This document shows positions 28,291 through 37,416 of a stretch of DNA of 64,000 nucleotides, in pieces. The notes under the pieces are model-generated. The model saw nothing but the letters and a program-made list of their open reading frames with translations. It was not told the DNA's origin and ran no database searches. The position numbers and the translations under genes are program-made. Numbering within the stretch: the stretch's first letter is position 1; the number at the start of each line of letters is the position of its first letter. Source of the DNA: Candidatus Poribacteria bacterium (GTDB lineage: Bacteria; Poribacteria; WGA-4E; WGA-3G); NCBI GenBank assembly GCA_012267415.1, contig JAAXGN010000017.1:62001-126000 (forward strand), given 5' to 3'.

Positions 28291-29043
28291 TTATCGGGTA
28301 AATATCTGACCTCGCATATAAGACCCTTCATCGGATGCCAGAAAAGTCAATACACGTGCGACACCTGCGGGATCACCAAGCGATTTCAAGGCATTCGCAA
28401 CAGCAGCATCCGGATCATTGCCTGTAAGTCTTGCAGATTCTGCGATCTGACCTAATTTCAATGGTGTTGCAAGTCCCCCTGGACAGATAGTGTGCATCCG
28501 AATATTATGGGACCTGACTTGATTCTCTACAGTCATCACTAAACCGTTGACACCGCCTTTACTTGACGCATAGGCGACAGATGAACTTCCACCGCGCACA
28601 CCTGCCCCGGAAGCGATACAGAGAATAACGCCTCCGCCGCTCCTGCCGATAATTGGTACTGCATGTTTTATTGCGAAAAAAGTTCCCTTTAGATTGACAT
28701 CAATAACAGTATCAAAGATTGACTCCTCAAAGTCTTCTATCTGTACGTTGGGTCCCTGCAAGACACCAGCACAGGTTACTAAAATGTTTATCTGTCCATA
28801 GGTGTCGTCTGCGGTTTTCATGAGTTTCGTTACGTCACTCTCTGAAGTAACGTCGGTTGAACAGTAAATTGCTGTGCCGTTATCTTTTTCAATAACTTTT
28901 AGTGTCTCAAGTCCATCCTGTTCATTTATATCTGCAAGAACAACTTTTGCACCTGCTTTTGCATAAGTTATTGCAGTTGCTGCACCGATTCCGGTGGAGG
29001 CTCCTGTGATAACTGCTACTTTGTCGTTTAATCGTATTTCCAT
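28291..29043 (-). CDS. Short-chain dehydrogenase/reductase (SDR)
   Basis: A 250-residue classical SDR. The Rossmann motif TGASTGIG is near residues 14-21, VTCAGV near 89, the catalytic Ser region CIASGAG near 142 and the YASSKGG catalytic Tyr/Lys motif near 156-162. The family uses NAD(P)H to reduce or oxidise a carbonyl or alcohol. The C terminus stops at RGQIFTR, a few residues short of the usual GQ.xxVDGG end, which may reflect a small truncation. It is the last gene of the minus-strand operon headed by tatA, 45 nt after pgeF. Substrate unknown. Confidence 0.88.
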   Translation of the reverse strand: MEIRLNDKVAVITGASTGIGAATAITYAKAGAKVVLADINEQDGLETLKVIEKDNGTAIYCSTDVTSESDVTKLMKTADDTYGQINILVTCAGVLQGPNVQIEDFEESIFDTVIDVNLKGTFFAIKHAVPIIGRSGGGVILCIASGAGVRGGSSSVAYASSKGGVNGLVMTVENQVRSHNIRMHTICPGGLATPLKLGQIAESARLTGNDPDAAVANALKSLGDPAGVARVLTFLASDEGSYMRGQIFTR

Positions 29044-29088
29044 GCTACATCTCCGATGTCATAAAACCGACAATTGATAGGAGTAAAA

Positions 29089-29862
29089 TTAATGGTTGAG
29101 TTGAATAAATGACAGCATTCTTCCTGTCTGTCCCTCTTCAGCACGATAGGAATAGAACAGATCCGTATTACAAGAGGTACAGTATGGTGATGAAGAAATC
29201 GACTCTGGTTGTATTCCTATGTCGCACAACTGCTTGATGTTTGCTGTATGTAAACAGAGACGATCCTCAATTTTTACATCGCTGCCAAAATTGTCAGTAA
29301 ACTGATTGACTAATTCTGCGCTGACGGTATAGCAGCACTTTTGTATTGATGGGCCTAAATGGATTCTACAATTCCTGGCATCAGTACCGAATGTAGTATT
29401 CATTGCAGTGATGGTCTTAGTTGCAATTCGTGCAATAGTTCCGCGCCAACCTGCATGTGCAATACCAATTGCAGGTGTTGCTGTATCAAAAATGAAAATT
29501 GACACACAGTCTGCTGTAAAGATACCTAAAGTCTCACCTTTACGATTGGAAATCAACGCATCACCGGTCATAGGATTCACGTTGAGATCCTCTTTAGTCC
29601 ATGCTGAAAATGGGACACTATCTGCATTGCAGACGACATCACTATGAACTTGTTGACAGTATCTGAGTTTATTTATCTTTGTTTGAGATGAGAAAAGTCT
29701 CTGATTCTGAGAAACTACAGTAGGGTCGTCTCCTACATGGAAGGCTAAATTAAGTGAGGAATACGGTGTTTTGCTGAATCCCCCTTTCCGCGTAGTGATT
29801 CCTGCCTGGACGATACCTGTATCCGATAATTCTTGAATGGGTTGATATAATTTGGCAGTCAT
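29089..29862 (-). CDS. pgeF: Peptidoglycan editing factor PgeF (YfiH/laccase domain)
   Basis: A 257-residue YfiH/DUF152 protein. Conserved metal-site motifs are visible: CQQVHSDVV near 68-76, the Cys-containing TADCVSIFIFD, AHAGWRGTIARI near 135-147, and HLGPSIQKCCYTVS. Members were long called polyphenol oxidases; the E. coli protein is now described as a purine-nucleoside-like enzyme or peptidoglycan editing factor that removes wrong amino acids from muropeptide precursors. It acts in the cytoplasm. It is the fourth gene of the tat operon and starts 12 nt after the zinc-ribbon gene. Confidence 0.88.
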   Translation of the reverse strand: MTAKLYQPIQELSDTGIVQAGITTRKGGFSKTPYSSLNLAFHVGDDPTVVSQNQRLFSSQTKINKLRYCQQVHSDVVCNADSVPFSAWTKEDLNVNPMTGDALISNRKGETLGIFTADCVSIFIFDTATPAIGIAHAGWRGTIARIATKTITAMNTTFGTDARNCRIHLGPSIQKCCYTVSAELVNQFTDNFGSDVKIEDRLCLHTANIKQLCDIGIQPESISSSPYCTSCNTDLFYSYRAEEGQTGRMLSFIQLNH

Positions 29863-29874
29863 TAAAGAATTGAT

Positions 29875-30618
29875 CTACGGATAGGGTATATCAGAAGACT
29901 CTGGTTCAACATACAAGAGGCGTTTGCAGCTGGTACAGTATACTAATTTTTCATATTGCTGTGCTTCTTTTAGGTTTTGCGGTTGTATTGTGAGACGACA
30001 ACTGCCGCAAGTCCCATTTCTTCCTAATGCCACAAAGTCTGATCTTCTTTTTTCCATCCATCGTTGATACTGTGTTGAGAGGTTTTTTTCAATTTTCGGA
30101 AAGTATTCTTTCCGCTGTTCCATTTTCTTGTCAATGTTTGCTTTCAGCTTCTTCTGTTCTTCACGATATTCCTTAGTTTTCTCTGCAGTTTTCTGATCTT
30201 CGCTAGCAGCCTTGGATTCGAGTGCTGTTAATTCATCTTGATATTGGTCAACCATTTCCATTAATTCTAATATTTCTTCTTCGGTTTCCCCATCCTGTTC
30301 GTTGAGGAATTCTATCTGATTTTCAAGTGCGGCATACTCTCTGTTGGTAGTTACAGTGCGTTGTTCATTCCTATATTTTTCTTTTTGGACTTCATTCATT
30401 TCCAGTTTCGCGTTGAGTGATCGTAAGTTTTTTTCAATTTCACTGAGTTCTTCGGTTTTTGCTGTAATTTCAGTTTTGTATTTCGTAACGTCTGCTTCTA
30501 ACTGTGCAATCTGTTTTGGAATTGCTTGTAGCTGCTTGTGAAAAGACAACAACTCTCGATCATGTTCCTGTAGTTCATACAACAAAGCGAGCTGCTGTCG
30601 AAAATATTCGTTAGTCAT
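29875..30618 (-). CDS. Coiled-coil protein with C4 zinc ribbon
   Basis: A 247-residue protein, mostly a long charged coiled coil (about residues 15-190), ending in a C4-type zinc ribbon with CGSC near 203-206 and CTSC near 227-230. This is the zf-RING_7/PF02591 family, widespread and poorly characterised in bacteria, proposed to bind nucleic acid or act in envelope-related processes. No leader is present. It is 5 nt downstream of tatC and 12 nt upstream of pgeF, so co-transcribed. I cannot assign a specific function. Confidence 0.85.
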   Translation of the reverse strand: MTNEYFRQQLALLYELQEHDRELLSFHKQLQAIPKQIAQLEADVTKYKTEITAKTEELSEIEKNLRSLNAKLEMNEVQKEKYRNEQRTVTTNREYAALENQIEFLNEQDGETEEEILELMEMVDQYQDELTALESKAASEDQKTAEKTKEYREEQKKLKANIDKKMEQRKEYFPKIEKNLSTQYQRWMEKRRSDFVALGRNGTCGSCRLTIQPQNLKEAQQYEKLVYCTSCKRLLYVEPESSDIPYP

Positions 30619-30623
30619 TGATC

Positions 30624-31439
30624 CTATGCCTCCTTTTCAACGAGGAATGCGAAAAAGATACCTAATTGATATAGAATGAAAAGTGGAATTGCCATGAGAA
30701 CCATTGATGCGGGATCGGCAGGTGTTAAGATTGCAGAGAGAACTGCGATACCTAATAGTGCATGCCGCTGTTTTCCTCGAAAACCGCGCGAGTCAGTTAT
30801 GCCGATTCGTGCAAGAAATGCCATGACTATCGGTAACTCAAAGGCAACACCGAACCCTAAAACCAAAACTGTTACAAAACCGATATATGTTTTAAAGTCC
30901 CAGAGGTTCCTGATTTCTGGAAAAAGATCTGCTGCGAAATGTAACACGACTGGAACTACAATTAAATGTGCGAAAACTGCCCCGAGAATGAAGAAGAATA
31001 AGATCATAAAGAAAAGCGGTAATGCCAATCGCCGTTCAGACTTCTTTAATGCAGGAATAATAAACATCCATACTTGGTATAATATGACAGGGATTGATAT
31101 GATTACACCTGTTGTGATACCTAATATCAGATATGACATAATGTTCTGAAGTGGTCCTGTAAAGACAAGTTCTGCTTCTACATTGGAGCTGCCGGTTCTG
31201 AGCGTAAGTGCAATAAAACCGAGTATAGACCCATCTTCACCAGCTCCCGTTTCAATTGCATTTGCGATCATGTTGCCTATAGGACTATTCAATGGTAACT
31301 CAAGGATATATCTTATGGGACCGGTAAACAAGAGCCCAATAAATGAAAAAGCTCCCAAGGAAATCAGACATATTATGATACGTCTTCGGAGTTCTTCAAG
31401 ATGCTCCCAAAAGGTCATTGCAACGTCATTCGATTCCAT
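30624..31439 (-). CDS. tatC: Sec-independent translocase subunit TatC
   Basis: A 271-residue polytopic protein with six predicted helices. The N-terminal cytoplasmic signature FWEHLEELRRRIIICL (about residues 10-25), the P-x-x-x-YQxWxFIxPAL segment near 120-133 and FGVAFELPIVM near 200-210 are diagnostic of TatC. It recognises twin-arginine signal peptides at the inner membrane. It lies 20 nt after tatA. The window contains at least five likely Tat substrates (the sulfatases at 14.5-24.7 kb), so this operon probably serves the neighbouring locus as well as the rest of the cell. Confidence 0.95.
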   Translation of the reverse strand: MESNDVAMTFWEHLEELRRRIIICLISLGAFSFIGLLFTGPIRYILELPLNSPIGNMIANAIETGAGEDGSILGFIALTLRTGSSNVEAELVFTGPLQNIMSYLILGITTGVIISIPVILYQVWMFIIPALKKSERRLALPLFFMILFFFILGAVFAHLIVVPVVLHFAADLFPEIRNLWDFKTYIGFVTVLVLGFGVAFELPIVMAFLARIGITDSRGFRGKQRHALLGIAVLSAILTPADPASMVLMAIPLFILYQLGIFFAFLVEKEA

Positions 31440-31459
31440 CTTACTGTGTGCTCACGGGG

Positions 31460-31669
31460 TTATGTAGATTTTGGTGGTTTAATAGTCTTATCTGGATCGA
31501 TATCAATGTCATCAGTGACCTTTGTTATCTCTTCCTGAATTTCGTTACCGACACTCTTAAATTCACGAATCGCTTGACCTATTGATTTTCCCATTTCAGG
31601 CAGTCTTTTTGGACCAAAGACTACCAGAGCAAGCACGAGGATTCCAAGTATTTCCATAGGGCCTAACAT
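31460..31669 (-). CDS. tatA: Twin-arginine translocase subunit TatA
   Basis: A 69-residue single-helix protein. The start MLGPMEILGILVLALVVFGP is the membrane helix, followed by the conserved hinge FGPKRLPEMGKSIGQAIREF and an amphipathic helix with an acidic tail. TatA oligomerises to form the protein-conducting assembly with TatC. No TatB-like gene is present, as in many minimal TatA-TatC systems. AGGAGG lies just upstream and a plausible sigma70 promoter lies 48-77 nt upstream. It heads the five-gene minus-strand operon. Confidence 0.93.
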   Translation of the reverse strand: MLGPMEILGILVLALVVFGPKRLPEMGKSIGQAIREFKSVGNEIQEEITKVTDDIDIDPDKTIKPPKST

Positions 31670-31716
31670 CTGCTTATTCCTCCTTGGGCAAAATACGCAT
31701 ATTTCCTAATATATGA

Positions 31717-31746
31717 AGTATATCATAGATAAAGGTATCTTGGCAA
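31717..31746 (-). promoter_or_regulatory. Predicted sigma70 promoter of the tatA operon
   Basis: On the minus strand TTGCCA (31741-31746) and TATACT (31717-31722) are separated by 18 bp. The tatA ATG follows about 48 nt downstream. Confidence 0.55.
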
Positions 31747-31772
31747 CAATATTTGTGAGATTTTGATGCAAA

Positions 31773-31868
31773 GTAGTAGGCACACGCCGTGTGCCGTAAT
31801 CCTCTGTGGACGGCACGCGGAAGCATGTCTACTACCATGCGGACGGCACACGGCGTGTGCCTACTACC
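31773..31868. repeat. Palindromic interspersed repeat, GGCACACGCCGTGTGCC type
   Basis: Outer arms GTAGTAGGCACACGCCGTGTGCC and its reverse complement enclose further GGACGGCAC units, so the whole 96 bp can fold as a long hairpin. It lies between the tat promoter and the end of the Gfo/Idh/MocA gene. A half copy occurs near 55435-55460. Confidence 0.8.
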
Positions 31869-31876
31869 ATGTCGGT

Positions 31877-33067
31877 TTAGTGCCTTGGAAAAAAGGTGTC
31901 TATCCCAGCTTCAATATCATCAATAGGATGCCCATACAGTTGCTCATATTTATTGTGTGATGCGAGTTCGGTTTCAGTCAGATTTGCGAGTGGGAATAGA
32001 ATCGTTTCTCTACTACGTTTTCCAGATTCATTCATTGCGATGTTCATCTCTTGGTCTTGTCGTGCCAGGGCAGCACCGTATTCCGGTTCAGTATCATTTT
32101 GCACTGCCTTTGCGATACTCAAGAGTTCGTCTGCTATACCAATTTGTCGTTCAGCAAGCGGATAGTTTTTGAATGGATTGTCCCAAGTTATTGTTCTGTC
32201 TGGGAGTTCTAATTCAATTTTCTCAATGACATCCACACCATTAACATCAATAGTTGTTTTCTTTCCGCGATGTGCGATTCCTTTAGCTCCGGACTGCAGG
32301 TCGGATTGTGGTGTTACATATATATCTTCACCGACGATTGTCCCCTTGCTTCCATCAATTTGTGATATACCAGTTTGTCCTCGTCCGAGAGACCGCGCGT
32401 GGATAACATTTGAGTATACCATTAGAGCGGATGCGTTGTTGTCAAAGTCAATATAACCGAGACTCCATCTTTCGCTTGTATGATTCCGCTTCATTCCATC
32501 AATTATGGGTATCACAGGAGAGGTCTGTGTTATACCGAGTACAGATTTTGGTTCTCCTCCTGCGCGTAGTCGGAGCATACTCATACCGTGGTATCCACCC
32601 TCATGAAAGATGCGGTAAATCCTTGACACATCACCGATAACATCCGCATCAATGACTTCTGACAGAAAACGTTCGCGTGGTGCTCGGTAGTAGTTTTCTG
32701 CTATTTCAAGTTTTACATTGTTGGCTTTGGCACTTTCAATCATCAGATCAGCCATAGGGAGGCTTAGTGCGATAGGTGTTTCACAAAGGATATGTATACC
32801 TGCATCAGCAATAAAACATGCAATGGCATGGTGTGCGAAGCTGGGTACTGTAATATCTACAACATCCAGGTCTTCCTTCTCCACGAGTTCACGGACGTTT
32901 GTGTATGGGTTTGCGCCGTACTTCTTCGCGAAATTCGTAGCTGTTGCTTCTTCCATGTCGCAGATTGCTACGAGATTGTACACATCTTTGAGTTTTGCAA
33001 TTACAGATAGATGTGTGCCACCCCCACGTCTCCCCGCGCCGATTAGTGCTATATTAAGTTTTGACAT
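31877..33067 (-). CDS. Gfo/Idh/MocA family oxidoreductase
   Basis: A 396-residue NAD(P)-dependent oxidoreductase. The N-terminal Rossmann motif is IALIGAGRRGGGTHL at residues 5-19, with CDMEEATATNFAKKYG after it, and the family signature CETPIALS near 94-101 (EKP in the classical members, here ETP). The central beta-sheet domain carries FHEGGYHGMSMLR near 168-180. These enzymes oxidise or reduce sugars, inositols and related compounds. A good RBS (AAGGAGAT) precedes the start. It is transcribed separately from the tat operon, with a palindromic repeat between them. Substrate unknown. Confidence 0.88.
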   Translation of the reverse strand: MSKLNIALIGAGRRGGGTHLSVIAKLKDVYNLVAICDMEEATATNFAKKYGANPYTNVRELVEKEDLDVVDITVPSFAHHAIACFIADAGIHILCETPIALSLPMADLMIESAKANNVKLEIAENYYRAPRERFLSEVIDADVIGDVSRIYRIFHEGGYHGMSMLRLRAGGEPKSVLGITQTSPVIPIIDGMKRNHTSERWSLGYIDFDNNASALMVYSNVIHARSLGRGQTGISQIDGSKGTIVGEDIYVTPQSDLQSGAKGIAHRGKKTTIDVNGVDVIEKIELELPDRTITWDNPFKNYPLAERQIGIADELLSIAKAVQNDTEPEYGAALARQDQEMNIAMNESGKRSRETILFPLANLTETELASHNKYEQLYGHPIDDIEAGIDTFFPRH

Positions 33068-33216
33068 TTATATCTCCTTACCTTACAATGTATGCGTTTG
33101 GAATCACTATTGAGGATATTAGACAAAATTAGCATTTCTCGTTATTTCTGTCAATAGAAAACAGAACGTCATTTCATTATGATAACCTAAGTTGCTACCT
33201 ATGTAGCACAATCTGT

Positions 33217-33404
33217 ATGAAGATTAATTTATTACTTCGGTAATTCTCAATATCGCAAGCTCGGTAGGTGCGATATCCTTATCGCACCGGGTTTTTCCCA
33301 ACCCGCTTCATTGAAGGTTTCCGCGTAGGATCCGGTGCGATAAGGATATCGCACCTACCGGCCTGGGGCAATCAAAATTACCTGATTATTTATTTAATCT
33401 TCAT
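33217..33404. repeat. MITE-like element, ATGAAGATTAA terminal inverted repeats
   Basis: A 188-bp element bounded by ATGAAGATTAATTTATTACT and an imperfect reverse complement ending TTATTTAATCTTCAT. It encloses two inverted copies of the palindromic GGTGCGATAAGGATATCGCACC unit. It occupies most of the 389-bp gap between the oxidoreductase and the next gene; nothing else was seen there. Related ends occur at 36557-36686 and 51306. Confidence 0.8.
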
Positions 33405-33456
33405 AAAGTTTGCGCTACATGAGATAAAAACAGATAAAATTAGTATAACATAAAAT

Positions 33457-34140
33457 ATGTTCGCAGTACTCCTAAAAGACCTTCGCATTTATACGAATAC
33501 CCGTAGATACCTAATAATTCACTTTACAGTTCTATGTTGCCTTGTGCTCTGTTTTTTCCTAAGTACATTGGCGTTTTACGCACAAGGTATAGAAAAACAA
33601 TCATCTGGCATGTTCTTTGATGTTGGCACACGTGTCTATTCAGTTCTCACTGTATGCCTTTACATTACGCAATTATTGATCCCTAAACATGCAATTGAAT
33701 CGGTTAACTTAGAACGTTGCTTTTCTTTGTCTAAATATAGTGCTGATAAGAACAGTGACACTGCTGCTTTATTGGCGTTAACGCCTCTACCTTTTTGGAA
33801 GACGATTCTTGGCAAAATCACGGCAGTCGTTATATGGTGGTTTTTAGGTGTTTTCTTAACAATACCCCTATTCACCTTATCGCTTCTTATGGGTGGATTA
33901 AGCGTTTCTCCGATGATGAAAAGCGGTTTTATACTGATCGTAAATGGCATATTTGTGGCTTTGGTAGGTATAATGGCTGCCATAAGGTATCATCCTAAAC
34001 GCGCAATCTCAATCAGTTATGGGATTATATTGACTATTAACATTCTTCCTCTGATTCCAATTGCACCTATTGATAGATCCCCGTCACTTGACATGCTGAG
34101 TCCGTTGCATGTTTTATTGACAGTCTTGTCTTCAAGTTGA
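33457..34140 (+). CDS. ABC-2-type permease-like membrane protein
   Basis: A 227-residue membrane protein with five or six hydrophobic helices. MFAVLLKDLRIYTNTRRYLI at the N terminus (cytoplasmic amphipathic segment, KDLR) and a helix-rich remainder with LTPLPFWKTILGKITAVVIWW near 109-129 are typical of ABC-2/gliding-type permeases. No ATP-binding subunit is adjacent on either side, so it is either an orphan subunit or uses a distant ATPase. It ends in a short Ser-rich tail. Function is assigned only at the level of fold. Confidence 0.55.
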   Translation: MFAVLLKDLRIYTNTRRYLIIHFTVLCCLVLCFFLSTLAFYAQGIEKQSSGMFFDVGTRVYSVLTVCLYITQLLIPKHAIESVNLERCFSLSKYSADKNSDTAALLALTPLPFWKTILGKITAVVIWWFLGVFLTIPLFTLSLLMGGLSVSPMMKSGFILIVNGIFVALVGIMAAIRYHPKRAISISYGIILTINILPLIPIAPIDRSPSLDMLSPLHVLLTVLSSS

Positions 34141-34185
34141 CACGTTACGAGCGATTCCTCTAATGCTTAGTCAACATGCTATTGC

Positions 34186-34293
34186 AGGTCGCGATTCGGA
34201 GATCGCTCCTACAGAATCGTTTGTATTGTAGGGGGCCGGTTAACATATTTCTGGCCGATTCCCGACAGGTCGCGATTCAGAGATCGCTCCTAC
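34186..34293 (+). repeat. Two direct copies of a GGTCGCGATTC.GAGATCGCTCCTAC repeat
   Basis: Copies at about 34186-34212 and 34267-34293 differ at one base. Each is an imperfect palindrome (GCGAT/ATCGC). They fill the 278-bp gap before the DUF6785-like gene. Confidence 0.75.
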
Positions 34294-34354
34294 CAGTTTT
34301 ATCTGCATATTTCTACAAAAATTGTACACACCTGTGCGACCCCTTTAAAGTTCC

Positions 34355-34383
34355 TTGAATAATCTGTACAGATATAGTATACT
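34355..34383 (+). promoter_or_regulatory. Predicted sigma70 promoter
   Basis: TTGAAT (34355-34360), 17-bp spacer, TATACT (34378-34383), 35 nt before the ATG at 34419. Confidence 0.55.
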
Positions 34384-34418
34384 TTGAAGACACTTCCTTC
34401 CGTTTTCGAAGTATCATA

Positions 34419-36395
34419 ATGACAAATACGTTGTCCCAAAACGCCACGAAAGATCATGAATCCCACCAGTCTAAACAATTCGGTGTAACTTTTCGTGCTA
34501 TCCTTATCGGTATAATACTCATTCCGCCGAATACCTATTTTATTATGGCAAATCATCTCCGTTACTGGAGTACTTTGCCAACGACAATGTCTCTGATCTA
34601 CAATGTCGTGATTACATTAACACTGTTAACCGGGTTGAATTTCTTGGTTAAGTTCTTCTTGCCGCGGTTTGCCTTGCGACAGGCAGAACTCCTTACGATT
34701 TATGTGATTTTATCGCTCTCGTCAGCGATTTCTGGCCACGACATGATGCAAACCGTTATACCCACGATACCAAACGGATTCTGGTTTGCTACACCTGAGA
34801 ACGAATGGCAACAACTTTTCTGGCGGTATCTGCCGGGTTGGATGACGTTGAGTGATGTATCCGTATTACAAGATTTCTATGATGGGGATACGACATTTTA
34901 CACAAAGCGGTATCTATCTGCATGGTGGGAACCGATCTTATGGTGGACACTTTTTCTGTCTGTGCTGATATGGGTGATGATCTGTATTGATCTTCTTTTG
35001 CGGAAGCAGTGGATAGAACGCGAAAGATTGACATATCCAATTGTTCGGTTGCCGATAGAGATGACACATTCAGATGGGAGACTCTTCAAGAGCAAGATGT
35101 TATGGGTCGGTTTTGCTATTGCAGGTGGTATTGATCTGATCAATGGTATCCATGCCTTCTTTCCTGTATTTCCTGAGATACCTGTTCGCGAATTTAATCT
35201 CGGTGCATACTTCACTGAAAAACCGTGGGATGCTATTGGGTGGACACCGATTTATATCCTTTCATTTGGCGTAGGGTTAGCATTCTTGATGCCGTTGGAG
35301 ATGTCATTTTCACTGTGGTTCTTCTATCTGTTCTGGAAAGGTGAACGGGTTTTGGGTAGAGCGATGGGTCTGCAGATTCTGCCGGGTTTTCCATATCATG
35401 GTCCGCAAGGTGTCGGTGCCTATCTTGGGATTGCCTGCTTTGCACTCTATGGTGGTCGGCAACACATTCTTCACGTTATCAAAAACACAATTGGGACAGG
35501 TAGAACGCAGAATAAGCATATAGATTCGGATGGGTCCGTTGCTCCTGAGATGAAAGATACAACGAACTATCGTTGGGTGTTTGCTAGACTTGTTGCGGGG
35601 ATACTCTTTCTCTTTATATTCTCAGGTTATGGTGGCATGGCAGTTTGGATGATAGCGTTATATTTTCTGATCTATTATTTACTTGCTTTGGGTATTACCC
35701 GAGTGCGTGCTGAAGTCGGTCCGCCAACCCATGAGATGTTCGTTGCGAATCCTCGTCAGTTTATATTGGATGCGTTCGGTTCACGACCTATTCCGCCGCA
35801 GAGTCTAACGATGATGTCACTATACTATGCCTTTAACAGAGGCTATCGTGCACATCCTATGCCGCACACTTTGGAAGGTTTTAAGATTGCTGAAGTTGGG
35901 AATATGAAAGCGAAAGGTATGGTGATTGCGATGATGTGTGCAGTCTTTTTTGGTGTCCTTGCTGCATTCTGGTCATATCTGGTTGTGTCTTATGATATAG
36001 GTGCTAATCCAGGTTTGGGGAATGGTGGGTATAACAGACTACGCACGTGGCTGTATTATCCGAGTGAGACGAATGTTCCTGCTGTAACATTTATGGGTGT
36101 TGGTTTTCTGTTTACAGGATTATTGTGGTGGCTTCGCTCTCGTTTTCCAATGTTTCCCTTTCATCCGACAGGTTATGCTGTTGCCAGCAGTATGTGGACA
36201 TTCGGTTGGCTCTGGTTTTCGGTGTTCATCAGTTGGGCAGCAAAGAACTTGATTTTGCGTTTTGGTGGTATTCGTCTTTATCATCGTGTGATGCCACTGT
36301 TCTTGGGACTAATATTAGGCGAATTTATGGTTGGTGGTGCATGGGTGATTATCAGACTCATCTGGGGTGTGTCTGTCTATTCGTTTTATCGTTGA
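34419..36395 (+). CDS. Large polytopic membrane protein, DUF6785/DUF6784-like
   Basis: A 658-residue protein with about 12-14 transmembrane helices. Recognisable segments include LRQAELLTIYVILSLSSAISGHDM near 90-113, ERERLTYPIVRLPIEM near 198-213, GFPYHGPQGVGAYLGI near 324-339 and TRVRAEVGPPTHEMF near 427-441. I associate this pattern with the DUF6784/DUF6785 transporter-like families common in Armatimonadota, Planctomycetota and Poribacteria. No biochemical function is known to me. The conserved charged segments between helices suggest a transporter. It stands alone, with its own predicted promoter and a long repeat region after it. Confidence 0.65.
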   Translation: MTNTLSQNATKDHESHQSKQFGVTFRAILIGIILIPPNTYFIMANHLRYWSTLPTTMSLIYNVVITLTLLTGLNFLVKFFLPRFALRQAELLTIYVILSLSSAISGHDMMQTVIPTIPNGFWFATPENEWQQLFWRYLPGWMTLSDVSVLQDFYDGDTTFYTKRYLSAWWEPILWWTLFLSVLIWVMICIDLLLRKQWIERERLTYPIVRLPIEMTHSDGRLFKSKMLWVGFAIAGGIDLINGIHAFFPVFPEIPVREFNLGAYFTEKPWDAIGWTPIYILSFGVGLAFLMPLEMSFSLWFFYLFWKGERVLGRAMGLQILPGFPYHGPQGVGAYLGIACFALYGGRQHILHVIKNTIGTGRTQNKHIDSDGSVAPEMKDTTNYRWVFARLVAGILFLFIFSGYGGMAVWMIALYFLIYYLLALGITRVRAEVGPPTHEMFVANPRQFILDAFGSRPIPPQSLTMMSLYYAFNRGYRAHPMPHTLEGFKIAEVGNMKAKGMVIAMMCAVFFGVLAAFWSYLVVSYDIGANPGLGNGGYNRLRTWLYYPSETNVPAVTFMGVGFLFTGLLWWLRSRFPMFPFHPTGYAVASSMWTFGWLWFSVFISWAAKNLILRFGGIRLYHRVMPLFLGLILGEFMVGGAWVIIRLIWGVSVYSFYR

Positions 36396-36458
36396 AATAC
36401 GATGATCAGATACAATCGTAGGGGTTGTGAAGATTAAGATTTCAATCGGGTAATATCT

Positions 36459-36524
36459 CGACGGGCAATGAATTGCCCTACTACGAACCCGTCCGTTTGT
36501 AGTAGGGCAATTCATTGCCCGTCG
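36459..36524. repeat. 26-bp perfect inverted repeat
   Basis: CGACGGGCAATGAATTGCCC plus TACTAC at 36459-36484 is matched exactly by its reverse complement at 36499-36524, with a 14-nt spacer. An ATGAAGATTAA-like end (GTGAAGATTAAG) lies 30 nt to its left, so it is probably the core of a MITE remnant. Confidence 0.85.
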
Positions 36525-36556
36525 ATAGCCCGAAGTCCCCAGGTCGGTGCGATTAG

Positions 36557-36686
36557 ATGAAGATTAAGTTATAAATTGGGTAATACGCGGGCGGGGTCAT
36601 TATATATAATGGGCCGCCCCTACGAAGCCTTACTCCTACGATGGGTCTTATTAGTAGAATTACTTGATTATTTATTTAATCTTCAT
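36557..36686. repeat. MITE-like element, ATGAAGATTAA ends, second copy
   Basis: About 130 bp from ATGAAGATTAAGTTATAAAT to TTATTTAATCTTCAT, with a GGGCGGGG...GGCCGCCCC core. Same terminal repeats as the element at 33217-33404 with a different core. Confidence 0.75.
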
Positions 36687-36860
36687 GAAATCGCACCTAC
36701 CGGCCTGGGTAAAATCAGTTTTTACCCGTAATTACTTACCCTTCATTTAGGTAATGTCTTTAAGGTGTCTTTTCGCGGGCTTTTGTTGTTGCATTGGGAA
36801 TGTCCCGATGCGTGTTGCTGCTTGCACATGGTGCGACAGCAAAACTGTCAGAACTATAGC

Positions 36861-36991
36861 AGGACTTACGCAGTTTCTCTTAAAGTCCCCCCTGATAAGG
36901 GGGATTTAGGGGGTTAAAACACCAAAATATCATTGAAATAACGACTGTTTAACCCCCTAACCCCCTTATCAAGGGGGAATGCGTAAGTCCT
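36861..36991. repeat. MITE-like element with AGGACTTACGCA ends
   Basis: About 131 bp bounded by AGGACTTACGCA and TGCGTAAGTCCT, with inner arms CCCCCTGATAAGGGGGAT and the inverse CCCCCTTATCAAGGGGGAAT. The whole element folds on itself. It is non-coding. Confidence 0.8.
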
Positions 36992-37122
36992 ATCTCATTA
37001 ATGAGCTGCGGTCTTCCAATTAATGGCTCCATTGTGATTTTTAAATGATACGAGGTGTAGATCATTACATTTGCTGTTACACATCAATGGATGCACTTTC
37101 TGAATTGTTGGGATTCTTCAGG

Positions 37123-37184
37123 ACACAAACTGGAAAGTTTGTGCTACAAAAGATACAAACTGGAAAGTTTGTGCTACAAAAGAT
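37123..37184 (+). repeat. Tandem pair of AAACTGGAAAGTTTGTGCTAC palindromic repeats
   Basis: Two adjacent 31-bp copies at 37123-37153 and 37154-37184. Each contains the palindrome ACAAACT-GGAAA-GTTTGTG. A related inverted pair occurs at 43714-43770, so this repeat type flanks both sides of the duplicated Cys-rich cassettes. Confidence 0.75.
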
Positions 37185-37381
37185 ACATTATACAATACAT
37201 TAGAAATGGTACAAGTTTTGTAACCGATGAAATGGAACAAGCGTAATTTTCAGAGGCCCCTCCTACAACTCAAAATATCCCCTTAATTCAAAAGTTTACT
37301 AAAGATATGAAAGAAAAAATTTACAAACAGAGCAAAAAAGTGTTATAATAACTGTCGTATGCCATAAGATCATTTTATCTA

Positions 37382-37410
37382 TTGACATAAAACGTGAAGT
37401 CTTGTAGACT
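37382..37410 (+). promoter_or_regulatory. Strong predicted sigma70 promoter
   Basis: TTGACA (37382-37387), exactly 17 bp, then TAGACT (37405-37410). The predicted start near 37417 is the base before the first stem of the candidate structured RNA. Confidence 0.65.
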
Positions 37411-37416
37411 TTGCAT

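Noticed and set aside
28291..29043. Slightly short C terminus of the SDR as a frameshift
   Set aside because: Only a few residues are missing, all catalytic motifs are present and the stop is TAA; no continuation was seen in another frame.
31896..33113. Several plus-strand ORFs of 60-130 codons opposite the Gfo/Idh/MocA gene
   Set aside because: They are antisense shadows of a well-supported gene and lack RBS and recognisable domains.
33457..34170. UGA at the end of the permease gene tested as a possible Sec codon
   Set aside because: The frame after it stops after about ten codons and shows no conserved motif or hairpin.
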